Positions 43,955 through 53,296 are shown, counted from the stretch's first letter. The stretch is 64,000 bases of DNA from Chitinophaga sp. LS1 (GCF_034274695.1 NZ_CP128362.1:1550001-1614000), one strand, 5' to 3'. Numbers and translations are program-made. Notes: a model not told the origin generated them from the letters alone.

Positions 43955-45892
43955 ATGTCAACGTCCACGGGGTTTATTATGGTACTGTTTTGCCTGCCGC
44001 TTTTTGCCAATGCACAGGTGCAGACTCCTTATATTCTAAATGGTAGCGCTACACAACGTACCTGTAACTGTTATGTACTGACTCAGGATGTAAATACCTC
44101 GAGCGGGACCGTGTGGAATAAGAACCAGATTGACCTCCGCAATTCCTTTGACTATTATTTTGATGTAAACCTGGGTTGTAAAGACAGCGATGGTGCCGAT
44201 GGCATTGGCTTTATCCTGCAGACAAAAGGAACGAACCTGGGAGCTACCGGGTCGGGTATCGGGTTTCAGGGTATCAGTCCTTCTTTAGGGATTATTATTG
44301 ATACCTGGCAGAATGAAATTGACCATGATCCTTACTACGATCATGTGGCGATACAGATGAATGGAGTGACGGATCATAATGCTGTCAATAACCTGGCTGG
44401 GCCGGTGACGGCGCTGGATGGGAACGATAACATAGAAGATTGTAACTGGCATATATTCAGGGTAAAGTGGGATGCGGTAGCCATGCAAATGACAGTGAGT
44501 ATGGATGGGGCATTGCGACTATCATTGCAGAAAGATATTGTGCAGGAAATTTTCAATAATAGCCCCTTGGTATATTGGGGATTTGCAGGATCTACGGGAG
44601 GAGCGTACAATGTGCAACAGTTTTGCGCAGCACTCAGACCAGAGTTAGCATTTAGGGATGATCAGCGGTTCTGTATAGGCGATCCGATCCTGTTTAGTGA
44701 TTCATCCAAGTCCTTTGGTACGATTACAAGATGGTTGTGGGATTTTGGAGATGGCACTACGGCAAATGTATCGCAACCGGGAGAGCATCATTATGCAAAA
44801 CCGGGTGTATATGATGTAACATTGGTGATTGAGGATAATAGTGGATGCATTTCGGATACCATGCACCAGCAGGTGACGATCGGGACTTATCCGATTGCAG
44901 GGATGTCTACCGATCCATTGTGTTTGGGACGAATAATGACGATCAAAGATGCAACGACACTGGAAGTGGGAACATTGACAGCATGGAATTGGGAGTTGAA
45001 TGGACATACAGATAGCGGGAAGAATATAGTCGCTGATTTTACTACTCCCGGCACCTATCCCGTGCATTTATCTGTGTTGACGAAAGAGGGTTGTAGTGAT
45101 GATACGATACAAATGCTTTCTGTGTATAATACACCTGTGATTAGTGCAAGTGGGGGTGATGCGTGTATAGGGGATGCCATTGATTTTTCGGGTACGAATC
45201 TTACACCTGCTATTGCATTAGCAGGCTGGCATTGGACATTTGGAAATGGAGATACATCCACCCTGCAGGATATTAGTTATGTGTATAAAACAGGGGGTGT
45301 ATATACAGCGGGTGTATATGCTGTGAGCAGGGATGGCTGTTTGTCTGATTCATTCTGGCTACCTGTGAAGATAGTTGATATTGCATTGGATGCGGGACGC
45401 GATACGCTGATCGCGAAAGGGCAACCTTTGCAGTTGAATGCAATAGCAACAGGAGATAATTTAAGTTATAGCTGGTCGCCTGCTACAGGGTTGAATAATG
45501 TGATGATTGCAGATCCTGTGGCAGTGTTGTTTCAGGATGTGAAATATGTATTGACGGTGACTTCACCAGAGGGATGTGTACAGGTGGATAGTTTGGCAGT
45601 GAAGGCGTATACGGGGCCGGAGTTTTATGTACCAAGTGCTTTTTCACCGAATCATGATGGGCAGAATGATTGGTTCAGGGCAATATCGCCGGGTGTACCT
45701 CAACTGGATTTTTTATGTGTGTGGGATAGATGGGGCAAGGAGGTGTTCAGGACGAGTGAATTGACAGGGGCATGGGATGGCACTTTTAAGGGGCAGGATT
45801 CGCCTGTTGGGACGTATGTATACATGATACAGGGAACGGATTATACAGGGCATAAATTCAGCCGGAAAGGGACTGTAACGTTGATAAGATAA
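43955..45892 (+). CDS. Secreted L-type lectin / PKD repeat protein with T9SS type B sorting domain
   Basis: 645 residues. Signal peptide (cleaved near ANA-Q), then a legume-lectin-like domain (about 25-220) with GADGIGFILQTKG, SPSLGIIIDTWQNE and YYDHVAIQMNG. Then PKD-type repeats, each with a D/N-F-G-D/N-G-T/D-T signature (LWDFGDGTTANVSQPGEHHYAKPGVYDVTL; WTFGNGDTSTLQDISYVY). A gliding-motility-associated C-terminal domain follows: YVPSAFSPNHDGQNDWF, VWDRWGKEVFRT and GTYVYMIQGTD. This domain directs export through the type IX system. A probable adhesin or sugar-binding surface protein. The gene is monocistronic. Confidence 0.9.
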   Translation: MSTSTGFIMVLFCLPLFANAQVQTPYILNGSATQRTCNCYVLTQDVNTSSGTVWNKNQIDLRNSFDYYFDVNLGCKDSDGADGIGFILQTKGTNLGATGSGIGFQGISPSLGIIIDTWQNEIDHDPYYDHVAIQMNGVTDHNAVNNLAGPVTALDGNDNIEDCNWHIFRVKWDAVAMQMTVSMDGALRLSLQKDIVQEIFNNSPLVYWGFAGSTGGAYNVQQFCAALRPELAFRDDQRFCIGDPILFSDSSKSFGTITRWLWDFGDGTTANVSQPGEHHYAKPGVYDVTLVIEDNSGCISDTMHQQVTIGTYPIAGMSTDPLCLGRIMTIKDATTLEVGTLTAWNWELNGHTDSGKNIVADFTTPGTYPVHLSVLTKEGCSDDTIQMLSVYNTPVISASGGDACIGDAIDFSGTNLTPAIALAGWHWTFGNGDTSTLQDISYVYKTGGVYTAGVYAVSRDGCLSDSFWLPVKIVDIALDAGRDTLIAKGQPLQLNAIATGDNLSYSWSPATGLNNVMIADPVAVLFQDVKYVLTVTSPEGCVQVDSLAVKAYTGPEFYVPSAFSPNHDGQNDWFRAISPGVPQLDFLCVWDRWGKEVFRTSELTGAWDGTFKGQDSPVGTYVYMIQGTDYTGHKFSRKGTVTLIR

Positions 45893-45896
45893 AAGA

Positions 45897-45941
45897 CCAA
45901 TCCCCCGGAGTTTTGCCTTCGGCAAAACTCCGGGGGATTGG
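45897..45941. repeat. 21-bp-arm perfect hairpin at a convergent junction
   Basis: Arms 45897-45917 and 45921-45941, loop TTC; it contains CCCCCGGAG/CTCCGGGGG. No T-tract on either strand. It lies between the lectin gene stop codon and the mfd stop codon. Confidence 0.85.
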
Positions 45942-45978
45942 TGTGACTGTCCTGCGGACGGCTTAAATATTTTATAAC

Positions 45979-48900
45979 TTATGACCTTGCATCTTCCATA
46001 TTTTTCAGGAAATTATACAGATCATTCATATTAGTAATTTTAGTCGCCACTAACATAAAGTTCGTACCTAACTGTTTCAGTTTCGCATTGTTCACCCTCG
46101 TCTGTACATAGTTCAATATATGATCAAATGTAGGCGATGTGAAGTAAGGCGAATCCGGGTTGTTGATAAAGTAACAACGTAATGTCTCATTCTTCATCAT
46201 CATCTTCTCAAAGCCTAACTTAATCGCCATCCACCGACAACGCACCAGGCATAATAATTCCAATACCGGTTCAGGCAATGGACCGAATCTATCTTTCAGC
46301 TCTTCCTCAAATGCGACCAACTTACTTTCCAGCGTGATATTATCCAGTTCCTGATACAGGTTCAAGCGCTCCTGTATGCTCTCTACATAACTATCAGGAA
46401 TGAGTATTTCAAGATCTGTATCGATGGTACAATCGCTTACATAATCCTTCTTCTCTTCCAGCTGTTCTTTAAAGAGATCTTTGAATTCATTTTGCTTCAG
46501 TTCGCGGATCGCTTCGTCCAGGATCTTCTGGTACATATCAAATCCGATATCTGACATGAAGCCACTCTGCTCACCACCTAAGAGGTTACCGGCACCACGT
46601 ATATCAAGGTCGCGCATCGCAATCTGGAAACCACTACCCAGTTCACTATGTTGCTCCAGCGTTTGCAAGCGCTTACGGCTGTCAGCAGGCAATGTACTCA
46701 TGGGTGGTGCCAGCAGGTAACAGAATGCTTTCTTGTTACTACGCCCTACACGACCTCGCAACTGGTGCAGGTCACTTAATCCAAAGTGATGTGCATTGTT
46801 GATGATGATGGTATTTGCATTTGGAATATCCACACCACTCTCTACTATATTAGTACATACCAGTACATCGTACTTACGATCGATGAAATCAAGGATCACT
46901 TCTTCCAGCTGATGACCTTCCATCTGTCCGTGTGCAGTAGCGACAGACAAGTCAGGGCATAAGCCTTTAATGAGACTGCTGATCTCTCCCAAACCTTTCA
47001 CACGGTTGTATACAAAGTATACCTGTCCACCTCTTTCTGTTTCGTAATAGATGGCATCGCGGATCATGTCATGATCGAATACGTGTACCTCTGTCTCAAT
47101 CGGCTGCCTGTTAGGCGGCGGCGTATTGATGACAGAAAGGTCTCTCGCTCCCATCAGGGAGAACTGTAGTGTTCTCGGAATAGGCGTAGCCGTTAGTGTC
47201 AATGTATCTACATTCAACTTGATGTGTTTCAGCTTTTCTTTTGCTGCCACACCAAATTTCTGTTCTTCATCCACGATCAGCACACCGAGGTCTTTGAACT
47301 TCACATCCTTGCTCAGTAAGGCATGCGTACCTACTATGATATCTATCTTTCCTTCAGCGAGTCGCTGTAGTGTGTCTTTCTTTTCTTTTGCAGATTTAAA
47401 GCGGTTCAGATAATCTACTGTACATGGAAAATCTTTCAGTCGGTCTGCAAATGTTTTGAAGTGCTGGAAAGCGAGGATGGTAGTAGGTACCAGTATTGCT
47501 GCCTGCTTACCATCTACGATCGATTTGAATGCTGCACGCACTGCTACTTCTGTCTTTCCAAAACCAACGTCGCCACATACCAGTCTGTCCATTGGTGCAG
47601 GCGATTCCATATCTCTCTTTACATCGGCAGTCGCCTTGCTCTGGTCAGGAGTATCTTCATAGATGAAAGATGCCTCCAGCTCTGTTTGCAGGTATGTATC
47701 CGGTGCATGCTGGAACCCTTGCTGGGCCTTGCGTGCCGCGTATAGCCTGATCAGGTCTTTGGCGATATCCTTAACCTGTGTTTTCGCTTTTTCTTTCAGC
47801 TTATCCCATGCATCACTACCCAGTTTATTGACTTTGGGTTCCTGGCCTTCCTTGCCGGTGAACTTACTGATCTTGTGCAGGGAGTTGATGTTCACATACA
47901 GGAGGTCATTGTTCTTGTAAATGATACGAATGGCTTCCTGCATTTTGCCCCCAACTTCTATCTTCTGTAAGCCACTGTACATACCTACACCATGGTCGAT
48001 ATGGGTTACGAAGTCGCCCGACTGCAATTCGCGCAGGGTCTTCATGGTAAGCGCCTTATTCTTGTTGTACGCCTGCTTTACCTTGTACTTGTGGTAACGC
48101 TGGAAGATCTGGTGATCTGTATAGCACACGAGTTTCAATGAATGATCAATGAAGCCATGGCTCACCGGCACCGGTATCGGGAAGAAGGTGAAGGTCGCTT
48201 TCAGGTCTTCGAATATGCTACGCAACCTTTCCAGCTGACGGGCATTTTCGGCGAAGATGAAGAGGTTGTATTTATTTTTATTGTGGGTTTCCAGGTCTTT
48301 AATCAGCATTTCAAACTGACGGTTAAAGACTGGCTGCTCCTGTGTTTCAAAGTTCAGTGGGGTAAAGTTACGGTTCGTTTCTTCCCACCATAATTTAGTG
48401 CCAAAGACGATGCAGTGCCTTTGCAGGATCTGCTGCATGAGGAGATGAGCCTTTACAAAATCCGTCTCCTTCAGTTCCATCTTCTCATCTTCATCAATCC
48501 TCACCTGTTGGCCGGATTGTAAGAAAGCATCCAGCTTCTCTTCCAACTGCAAAATTACCTCCTGCACATACCCCGGGTCTTTCATCCAGACTACGGTATT
48601 GGCAGGCAGGAATTCCAGCAGGGAGGTCTTCTGATGGTCCAGGTTATGGGTATCCATATTGGCGATCAGGGTTACCTGGGTGAGTTTGCGCTCACTGAGC
48701 TGGGTTTCCGGATCGAAGATGCGGATAGAGTCGATATCTTCTCCGAACAACTCTATGCGGTAAGGTTTTTCATTACCAAAAGAGTAGATGTCGAGAATAC
48801 CCCCACGGAGGGCGTACTGCCCCGGTTCATATACGAAGTCAGTGAAGCTGAAGCCCCAGCTGACGAGTTTTTCCAGCAGATCGTCCACCTTGAGCACATC

Positions 48901-49353
48901 GCCGACCTTCAACTGGACCATGTTGGTGTTGAAGGCCACGGAGGCGGCTACCTTTTCCCATAGGGCTTCGGGGTATGTGACGAGGATCTTTTTGTGGATG
49001 CTATCGCCGGAGAACTTCATGAGGGCTTCGGTACGCAGCATGCTATGGCTGCTGTTCAGATCGCTGAACTGACCTACCTTTTTGAATGAATCCGGGAAGT
49101 AGAAGATATCGAGGGCCTGACTGAGTTGTTCCAGATCATTTTGAAAATAGGCAGCCTCCTCTTTATCATTTAAAATGAACAGGTGATTAACTGAAGACGC
49201 CAGTTCCCACGCGCCTGCCGCGATAAATGTGGGGGTGCTACCGGTTAATCCTGTTAGTTGAAAATACTGAGGATGGGACAAATGCATCCCTTTCACCAGC
49301 TGTTGCAGGCGGGTGTCGCGCTGGTATAATTGTAATACAGCCTGAATATTCAT
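45979..49353 (-). CDS. mfd: Transcription-repair coupling factor
   Basis: 1124 residues. UvrB-homology region at the N-terminus (LSHPQYFQLTGLTGSTPTFIAAGAW), RNA polymerase interaction domain with GDFVTHIDHGVGMYSGLQKIEVGG near residue 440, then helicase domains: Walker A GDVGFGKTEVA near 590, Walker B VDEEQKFG near 690, TATPIPRTLQFSLMGARD, HGQMEGHQLEEV, TNIVESGVDIPNANTIIINNAHHFGLSDLHQLRGRVGRS, and the C-terminal TRCF domain with LLGGEQSGFMSDIGFDMYQ. It removes stalled RNA polymerase and recruits UvrA. Its -7 element is 8 nt before the ATG. Confidence 0.97.
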   Translation of the reverse strand: MNIQAVLQLYQRDTRLQQLVKGMHLSHPQYFQLTGLTGSTPTFIAAGAWELASSVNHLFILNDKEEAAYFQNDLEQLSQALDIFYFPDSFKKVGQFSDLNSSHSMLRTEALMKFSGDSIHKKILVTYPEALWEKVAASVAFNTNMVQLKVGDVLKVDDLLEKLVSWGFSFTDFVYEPGQYALRGGILDIYSFGNEKPYRIELFGEDIDSIRIFDPETQLSERKLTQVTLIANMDTHNLDHQKTSLLEFLPANTVVWMKDPGYVQEVILQLEEKLDAFLQSGQQVRIDEDEKMELKETDFVKAHLLMQQILQRHCIVFGTKLWWEETNRNFTPLNFETQEQPVFNRQFEMLIKDLETHNKNKYNLFIFAENARQLERLRSIFEDLKATFTFFPIPVPVSHGFIDHSLKLVCYTDHQIFQRYHKYKVKQAYNKNKALTMKTLRELQSGDFVTHIDHGVGMYSGLQKIEVGGKMQEAIRIIYKNNDLLYVNINSLHKISKFTGKEGQEPKVNKLGSDAWDKLKEKAKTQVKDIAKDLIRLYAARKAQQGFQHAPDTYLQTELEASFIYEDTPDQSKATADVKRDMESPAPMDRLVCGDVGFGKTEVAVRAAFKSIVDGKQAAILVPTTILAFQHFKTFADRLKDFPCTVDYLNRFKSAKEKKDTLQRLAEGKIDIIVGTHALLSKDVKFKDLGVLIVDEEQKFGVAAKEKLKHIKLNVDTLTLTATPIPRTLQFSLMGARDLSVINTPPPNRQPIETEVHVFDHDMIRDAIYYETERGGQVYFVYNRVKGLGEISSLIKGLCPDLSVATAHGQMEGHQLEEVILDFIDRKYDVLVCTNIVESGVDIPNANTIIINNAHHFGLSDLHQLRGRVGRSNKKAFCYLLAPPMSTLPADSRKRLQTLEQHSELGSGFQIAMRDLDIRGAGNLLGGEQSGFMSDIGFDMYQKILDEAIRELKQNEFKDLFKEQLEEKKDYVSDCTIDTDLEILIPDSYVESIQERLNLYQELDNITLESKLVAFEEELKDRFGPLPEPVLELLCLVRCRWMAIKLGFEKMMMKNETLRCYFINNPDSPYFTSPTFDHILNYVQTRVNNAKLKQLGTNFMLVATKITNMNDLYNFLKNMEDARS

Positions 49354-49361
49354 GAGGGGAG

Positions 49362-49369
49362 CAAAGTTA
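49362..49369 (-). promoter_or_regulatory. -7 promoter element directly before mfd
   Basis: Minus-strand TAACTTTG (exact TAnnTTTG), then eight bases, then the mfd ATG. The predicted start of transcription is at or within a few bases of the start codon. Confidence 0.5.
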
Positions 49370-49456
49370 CGAATTATTGGTCATTGTTTGATCTGATGAA
49401 AACGGTCACAGGTTCAGGAAAAATTCGCGATATTTAAGTAATAAATTCCACTTAAT

Positions 49457-50182
49457 ATGCTGGACCACTGGTATACTGGTTATGTGACCCGCATTCTGCA
49501 GGAGACACACAACACGAGACGGTTCTGGATACAGATAAGGGAGCTGGAAAGATTTGATTTTAAACCCGGACAATTTGTAACCCTGGACTTACCTATTCAT
49601 GAAGAGAGAAAAAAGCGATGGAGGAGTTATTCTATTGCGTCGGCGCCGGATGGGTCGAATGAGTTTGAGTTGGTGATTGTGTCGCTGGAAGGAGGGGCGG
49701 GGACGACTTATCTTTTTAATGAGGTGAAAGTGGGGAGTGAGTTTCCTGTGAAAGGGCCGCTGGGGGTGTTTACGCTGCCGGAGACGCTGGACAGGCAGTT
49801 GTATTTGATTTGTACGGGAACGGGGGTGGCGCCGTTTAGGGCGATGGCGCATCATATACATACGCATCAGATACCGCATCAAATGATACATTTGATTTAT
49901 GGGTGTAGGAAAGAGTGTGATTTGTTGTATGCGAAAGAGTTGTGGCAGTTGGAGGCGGAGTTGGAGGGGTTTAGGTATTCACCGACGTTGTCAAGATGTG
50001 AGGATGGGTGGACGGGGAAGAGGGGGTATGTGCATTTGATTTATGAGGAGTTGTTGGCGCTAAATAAGGAGCCGGCGTATTTCTTTTTGTGTGGGTGGAA
50101 GAATATGATTGATGAGGCGAAGGGAAAGATATTGGGGATGGGGTATGATAGGCATGATATACGTCAGGAGTTGTATGGATAG
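49457..50182 (+). CDS. FNR-family flavin oxidoreductase (ferredoxin/flavodoxin-NADP reductase-like)
   Basis: 241 residues. FAD-binding domain (1-105) with FDFKPGQFVTLDLP and RWRSYSIASAPDG; NAD(P)-binding domain with LYLICTGTGVAPFRAMAHHI and FLCGWKNMIDEAK. No C-terminal ferredoxin. Such enzymes pass electrons between NADPH and ferredoxin or flavodoxin; the partner is not in the neighbourhood. The last two thirds use very G-rich codons (GGG, GTG, GAG, TTG runs), unlike its first third. Downstream is a terminator and a loop-less palindrome. Confidence 0.87.
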   Translation: MLDHWYTGYVTRILQETHNTRRFWIQIRELERFDFKPGQFVTLDLPIHEERKKRWRSYSIASAPDGSNEFELVIVSLEGGAGTTYLFNEVKVGSEFPVKGPLGVFTLPETLDRQLYLICTGTGVAPFRAMAHHIHTHQIPHQMIHLIYGCRKECDLLYAKELWQLEAELEGFRYSPTLSRCEDGWTGKRGYVHLIYEELLALNKEPAYFFLCGWKNMIDEAKGKILGMGYDRHDIRQELYG

Positions 50183-50197
50183 AAAATAAAGTAAAAA

Positions 50198-50234
50198 GCG
50201 AAAAGGCAGGGACCGGAGGTCCCTGCCTTTTCGC
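50198..50234. terminator. Terminator after the FNR gene
   Basis: 17-bp perfect stem, arms 50198-50214 and 50218-50234 (GCGAAAAGGCAGGGACC with complement), loop GGA. It has U-rich bases inside the stem, probably bidirectional. Confidence 0.82.
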
Positions 50235-50237
50235 ATA

Positions 50238-50283
50238 GCGGGAGTTTGTGATCCGGGCGTACGCCCGGATCACAAACTCCCGC
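50238..50283. repeat. 23-bp loop-less perfect palindrome
   Basis: Arms 50238-50260 and 50261-50283 with no spacer (centre GGCGT-ACGCC). Only 3 bp separate it from the previous hairpin and 8 bp from the glyS stop codon. Confidence 0.88.
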
Positions 50284-50291
50284 CAATATTG

Positions 50292-51722
50292 TTATTCGTT
50301 GATTTTATTCAGAACGAGTTCTTTTACTTTATCCAGCGGGATTCTTTCCTGTTCCATGGAGTCGCGATAGCGGATGGTAACGGTGTTGTCTTCCTTGGTC
50401 TGGTGGTCGATGGTTACACAGAATGGTGTACCGATCGCATCCTGACGGCGGTAACGCTTACCGATCGCATCTTTCTCTTCGTAGAAGCAATAGAAATGTG
50501 GTTTACATGCATCCATCAGTTCTTTTGCTATTTCTGGTAACCCGTCTTTTTTAGTCAGTGGAAAGATTGCCAGTTTCGTTGGTGCCAGTTTAGCAGGGAA
50601 GCGCAGTACTACGCGGCTATCTTCTTTACCATCTTTGGACAGGTCTTCTTCTTCGTAAGCATTACACACAGTGAGGAGGAACATACGGTCCAGACCAATA
50701 GAGGTTTCGATTACGTATGGTACGTAGTTCTGATTGATTTCAGTATCAAAATACTGCATTTTCTTCCTGCTGAATTCCTGGTGTCTGCCCAGATCATGAT
50801 CTGTACGGCTATGGATACCTTCTACCTCTTTGAAACCAATCGGGAATTCAAACTCAATATCTTCAGCAGCATCGGCATAGAAAGCCAGCTTTTCGTGTTC
50901 ATGGAACCTGTACTTGGCCGGATCTGCACCCAGGCTCAGGTGCCATTTCATACGCTCCTCTTTCCAGTACTGGAACCACTCTTTCTGGGTGCCAGGGCGT
51001 ACGAAGAACTGCATTTCCATCTGCTCAAATTCGCGCATACGGAAGATGAACTGACGGGCTACGATTTCGTTACGGAAAGCTTTACCTACCTGTGCAATAC
51101 CGAAAGGTATTTTCATACGACCCGTTTTCTGCACGTTCAGGAAGTTCACGAAGATACCCTGTGCGGTTTCAGGACGGAGGTATATTTCACTTGCTTCGTC
51201 GGTTACGCTACCTAACTGGGTAGAGAACATCAGGTTGAACTGACGTACATCTGTCCAGTTAACAGTACCGCTGACAGCACATTTGATTTTGTATTCTTCA
51301 ATCAGTGATTTCAGGCCAGCCAGATCATCAGCAGCCAGAAGGGCATTCATTTTAGCGATCAGGGCTTCGCCATCAGCAGCATCCAGTGTTTCTGCATGTG
51401 CTTCGATCAGGTGGTCTACACGGTAGCGCTTTTTGCTATCCTTGTTATCAATCATAGGATCACTAAAGCCGTCAACGTGCCCTGACGCCTTCCAGGTAGT
51501 CGGATGCATAAAAATAGCCGCATCGATCCCCACGATGTTTTCATGCATCTGGGTCATGCTTTTCCACCAATAGTCGCGGATATTCTTCTTTAACTGGGCT
51601 CCACACTGGCCGTAGTCGTATACCGCACTTAAGCCGTCATATATCTCACTGGACTGGAAAACGAAGCCATATTCTTTACAATGCGAAATAATCGCCTGGA
51701 ATTTGTTCTGATCTGTTGCCAT
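50292..51722 (-). CDS. glyS: Glycyl-tRNA synthetase, dimeric (single-chain) type
   Basis: 476 residues, alpha2-type class II synthetase. Motif regions: QAIISHCKEYGFVFQSSEIYDGLSAVYDYG at the N-terminus, YLRPETAQGIFVNFLNV, motif 2 FGIAQVGKAFRNEIVARQFIFRMREFEQMEMQFFV, motif 3 GLDRMFLLTVCNAY, and the anticodon-binding domain (LAIFPLTKKDGLPEIAKEL, GKRYRRQDAIGTPFCVTIDHQT). It charges tRNA-Gly. A -7 element lies 7 nt before the ATG. Bacterial alpha2-type GlyRS is the eukaryote-like form, in contrast to glyQ/glyS. Confidence 0.97.
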   Translation of the reverse strand: MATDQNKFQAIISHCKEYGFVFQSSEIYDGLSAVYDYGQCGAQLKKNIRDYWWKSMTQMHENIVGIDAAIFMHPTTWKASGHVDGFSDPMIDNKDSKKRYRVDHLIEAHAETLDAADGEALIAKMNALLAADDLAGLKSLIEEYKIKCAVSGTVNWTDVRQFNLMFSTQLGSVTDEASEIYLRPETAQGIFVNFLNVQKTGRMKIPFGIAQVGKAFRNEIVARQFIFRMREFEQMEMQFFVRPGTQKEWFQYWKEERMKWHLSLGADPAKYRFHEHEKLAFYADAAEDIEFEFPIGFKEVEGIHSRTDHDLGRHQEFSRKKMQYFDTEINQNYVPYVIETSIGLDRMFLLTVCNAYEEEDLSKDGKEDSRVVLRFPAKLAPTKLAIFPLTKKDGLPEIAKELMDACKPHFYCFYEEKDAIGKRYRRQDAIGTPFCVTIDHQTKEDNTVTIRYRDSMEQERIPLDKVKELVLNKINE

Positions 51723-51729
51723 AATGGCG

Positions 51730-51737
51730 CAAATATA
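51730..51737 (-). promoter_or_regulatory. -7 promoter element directly before glyS
   Basis: Minus-strand TATATTTG (exact TAnnTTTG), then seven bases, then the glyS ATG. It predicts a leaderless or near-leaderless mRNA. Confidence 0.5.
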
Positions 51738-51759
51738 TATAACTTTTTTGTGCCCGCTC

Positions 51760-52710
51760 TTATGGGGTAGGGGGCTTTTTTTTGGCAGCTTCCAGATTGG
51801 TTTCCAGCTCTACAGGTATCTCCTTTACATAGACTGCGTACTCATTGGGCCTGATCTGCTCCCCATGGTATTGTACATACACCTGTGTAAACTCAGCCCC
51901 AAAGTAGAGGATGATGGCAGAGTAGTATACCCAGAGCAGGATGATCACTATGCTTCCGGCCGCACCGTAAGCAGTGCCGACCTTGCTGGCGCCGAGGTAA
52001 AAGCCGATGCCAAATTTGCCTGCCATGAAGAGGACAGAGGTGGTCATAGCCCCTACGATGACATGTTTCCATTTTATTTTGGCGTCTGGAAGCACTTTGA
52101 AAATGATGGCGAACAACAGGGAAATGACGCCAAAAGTAAGGCACAGGTTGATCACATACACCAATACCATGGTCACTTCGGGGAGTAAACGGGCCAGTTG
52201 TTTACTAAATAACTCGATCAGACCGTTCAGCGCCAGGGATACCAGGAGGATAAATCCTAAGGAGATCACCATAGAGAAGGAGAGGAGGCGGTTGATGAGT
52301 ATTTTGAGTATACCATTTTTAGGTTTGGCTTTTAGCTGCCAGATAAAGTTGATAGAATCCTGGATTTCGCCGAATACACCGGTAGCGCCAAAGATAAGGG
52401 TTACGATACCCACTACGGTGGCCCAGGTAGAATCACCGGAAAGCGCGGCGTTTTTGATCATCTGCTGGATCTGAAGGGCGGCGTCGTTGCCGACAAATGC
52501 ATTGATTTGTCCGTAGATGCTGCCTTCGATAGCCTCTTTGCCCAGGAATACTTCGCATAGTGTGATAATCACTATGAGCATGGGAGCGATGGAGAAGATC
52601 GTGTAGTAAGATAAAGCGGCACTGAGTTTAAGTACCTTGTCGTCCATAAAATCACTGAAGGTTTGCTTCAGGATTTGCCAGTATTTCTTAAAAAATCCGG
52701 GTTTCTGCAT
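51760..52710 (-). CDS. YihY/virulence factor BrkB family membrane protein
   Basis: 316 residues with six hydrophobic segments. YihY pattern: LSAALSYYTIFSIAPMLIVIITLCEVFLG near residue 28, the region STWATVVGIVTLIFGATGVFGEIQDSINFIW, then GMTTSVLFMAGKFGIGFYLGAS-like helix and GAAGSIVIILLWVYYSAIILYFGAEFTQVYV. The family was once called ribonuclease BN in error; its activity is unknown. It lies 25 bp downstream of the MazG-like gene on the same strand. Confidence 0.92.
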   Translation of the reverse strand: MQKPGFFKKYWQILKQTFSDFMDDKVLKLSAALSYYTIFSIAPMLIVIITLCEVFLGKEAIEGSIYGQINAFVGNDAALQIQQMIKNAALSGDSTWATVVGIVTLIFGATGVFGEIQDSINFIWQLKAKPKNGILKILINRLLSFSMVISLGFILLVSLALNGLIELFSKQLARLLPEVTMVLVYVINLCLTFGVISLLFAIIFKVLPDAKIKWKHVIVGAMTTSVLFMAGKFGIGFYLGASKVGTAYGAAGSIVIILLWVYYSAIILYFGAEFTQVYVQYHGEQIRPNEYAVYVKEIPVELETNLEAAKKKPPTP

Positions 52711-52735
52711 ATAGTTGATTTAACAAAAAACCTGC

Positions 52736-53062
52736 CTAGTGTAATTTTTCATTTTCCTTGTGCCTGGTGGCATCGCGGATGTTCTTCTTTTCGAAGTTCT
52801 TTGTGAGTGCATCGGTCATGTCGATGCCGGTTTGGTTGGCGATGGTGAGGAGTACCCACATGACGTCGGCCAGCTCATCGGCGAGGTCTTTTTGAAGGTC
52901 GGAGGGTTTAGAGGATTGGTCACCATATTTGCGGGCCATGATACGGGCTACTTCGCCGACTTCTTCGGTGAGGATAGCCATGTTGGTAAGTTCACTAAAA
53001 TAACGAACGCCTACTGTTTTAATCCAGTGGTCGATCTGGTCCTGCGCTTCTTTGATAGTCAT
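52736..53062 (-). CDS. MazG-like nucleotide pyrophosphohydrolase
   Basis: 108 residues, a single all-alpha NTP-PPase domain. Magnesium-binding acids are visible in the EEVGEVARIMARK and DELADVMWVLLTIANQTGID segments, the EExxE-12-28-ExxD pattern of the MazG superfamily. Such proteins hydrolyse non-canonical or excess nucleoside triphosphates to monophosphates. Co-transcribed with the YihY gene. On the minus strand TAAATTTG (53152-53159) is a possible -7 element about 90 bp upstream. Confidence 0.88.
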   Translation of the reverse strand: MTIKEAQDQIDHWIKTVGVRYFSELTNMAILTEEVGEVARIMARKYGDQSSKPSDLQKDLADELADVMWVLLTIANQTGIDMTDALTKNFEKKNIRDATRHKENEKLH

Positions 53063-53296
53063 GTTTTAGAAGTTGCTTATTGGGTTTGTTTTTGTATTTT
53101 CTTTTGTGTTTAAATGCCGAAAAAATGAGGATATCATAAATAACTTTTACCCAAATTTACCCGGGTACCTGATGGAGAAAATTTTCGTATAAGAAATTCT
53201 CAGCGCCATCGAGTCACTTATGACAACCTCATTTTTCCGGGCGGGGGGCCTGCGGCCGGCATTTAGGATAACCAATGCCTGCTGGGCTTACCTTAC

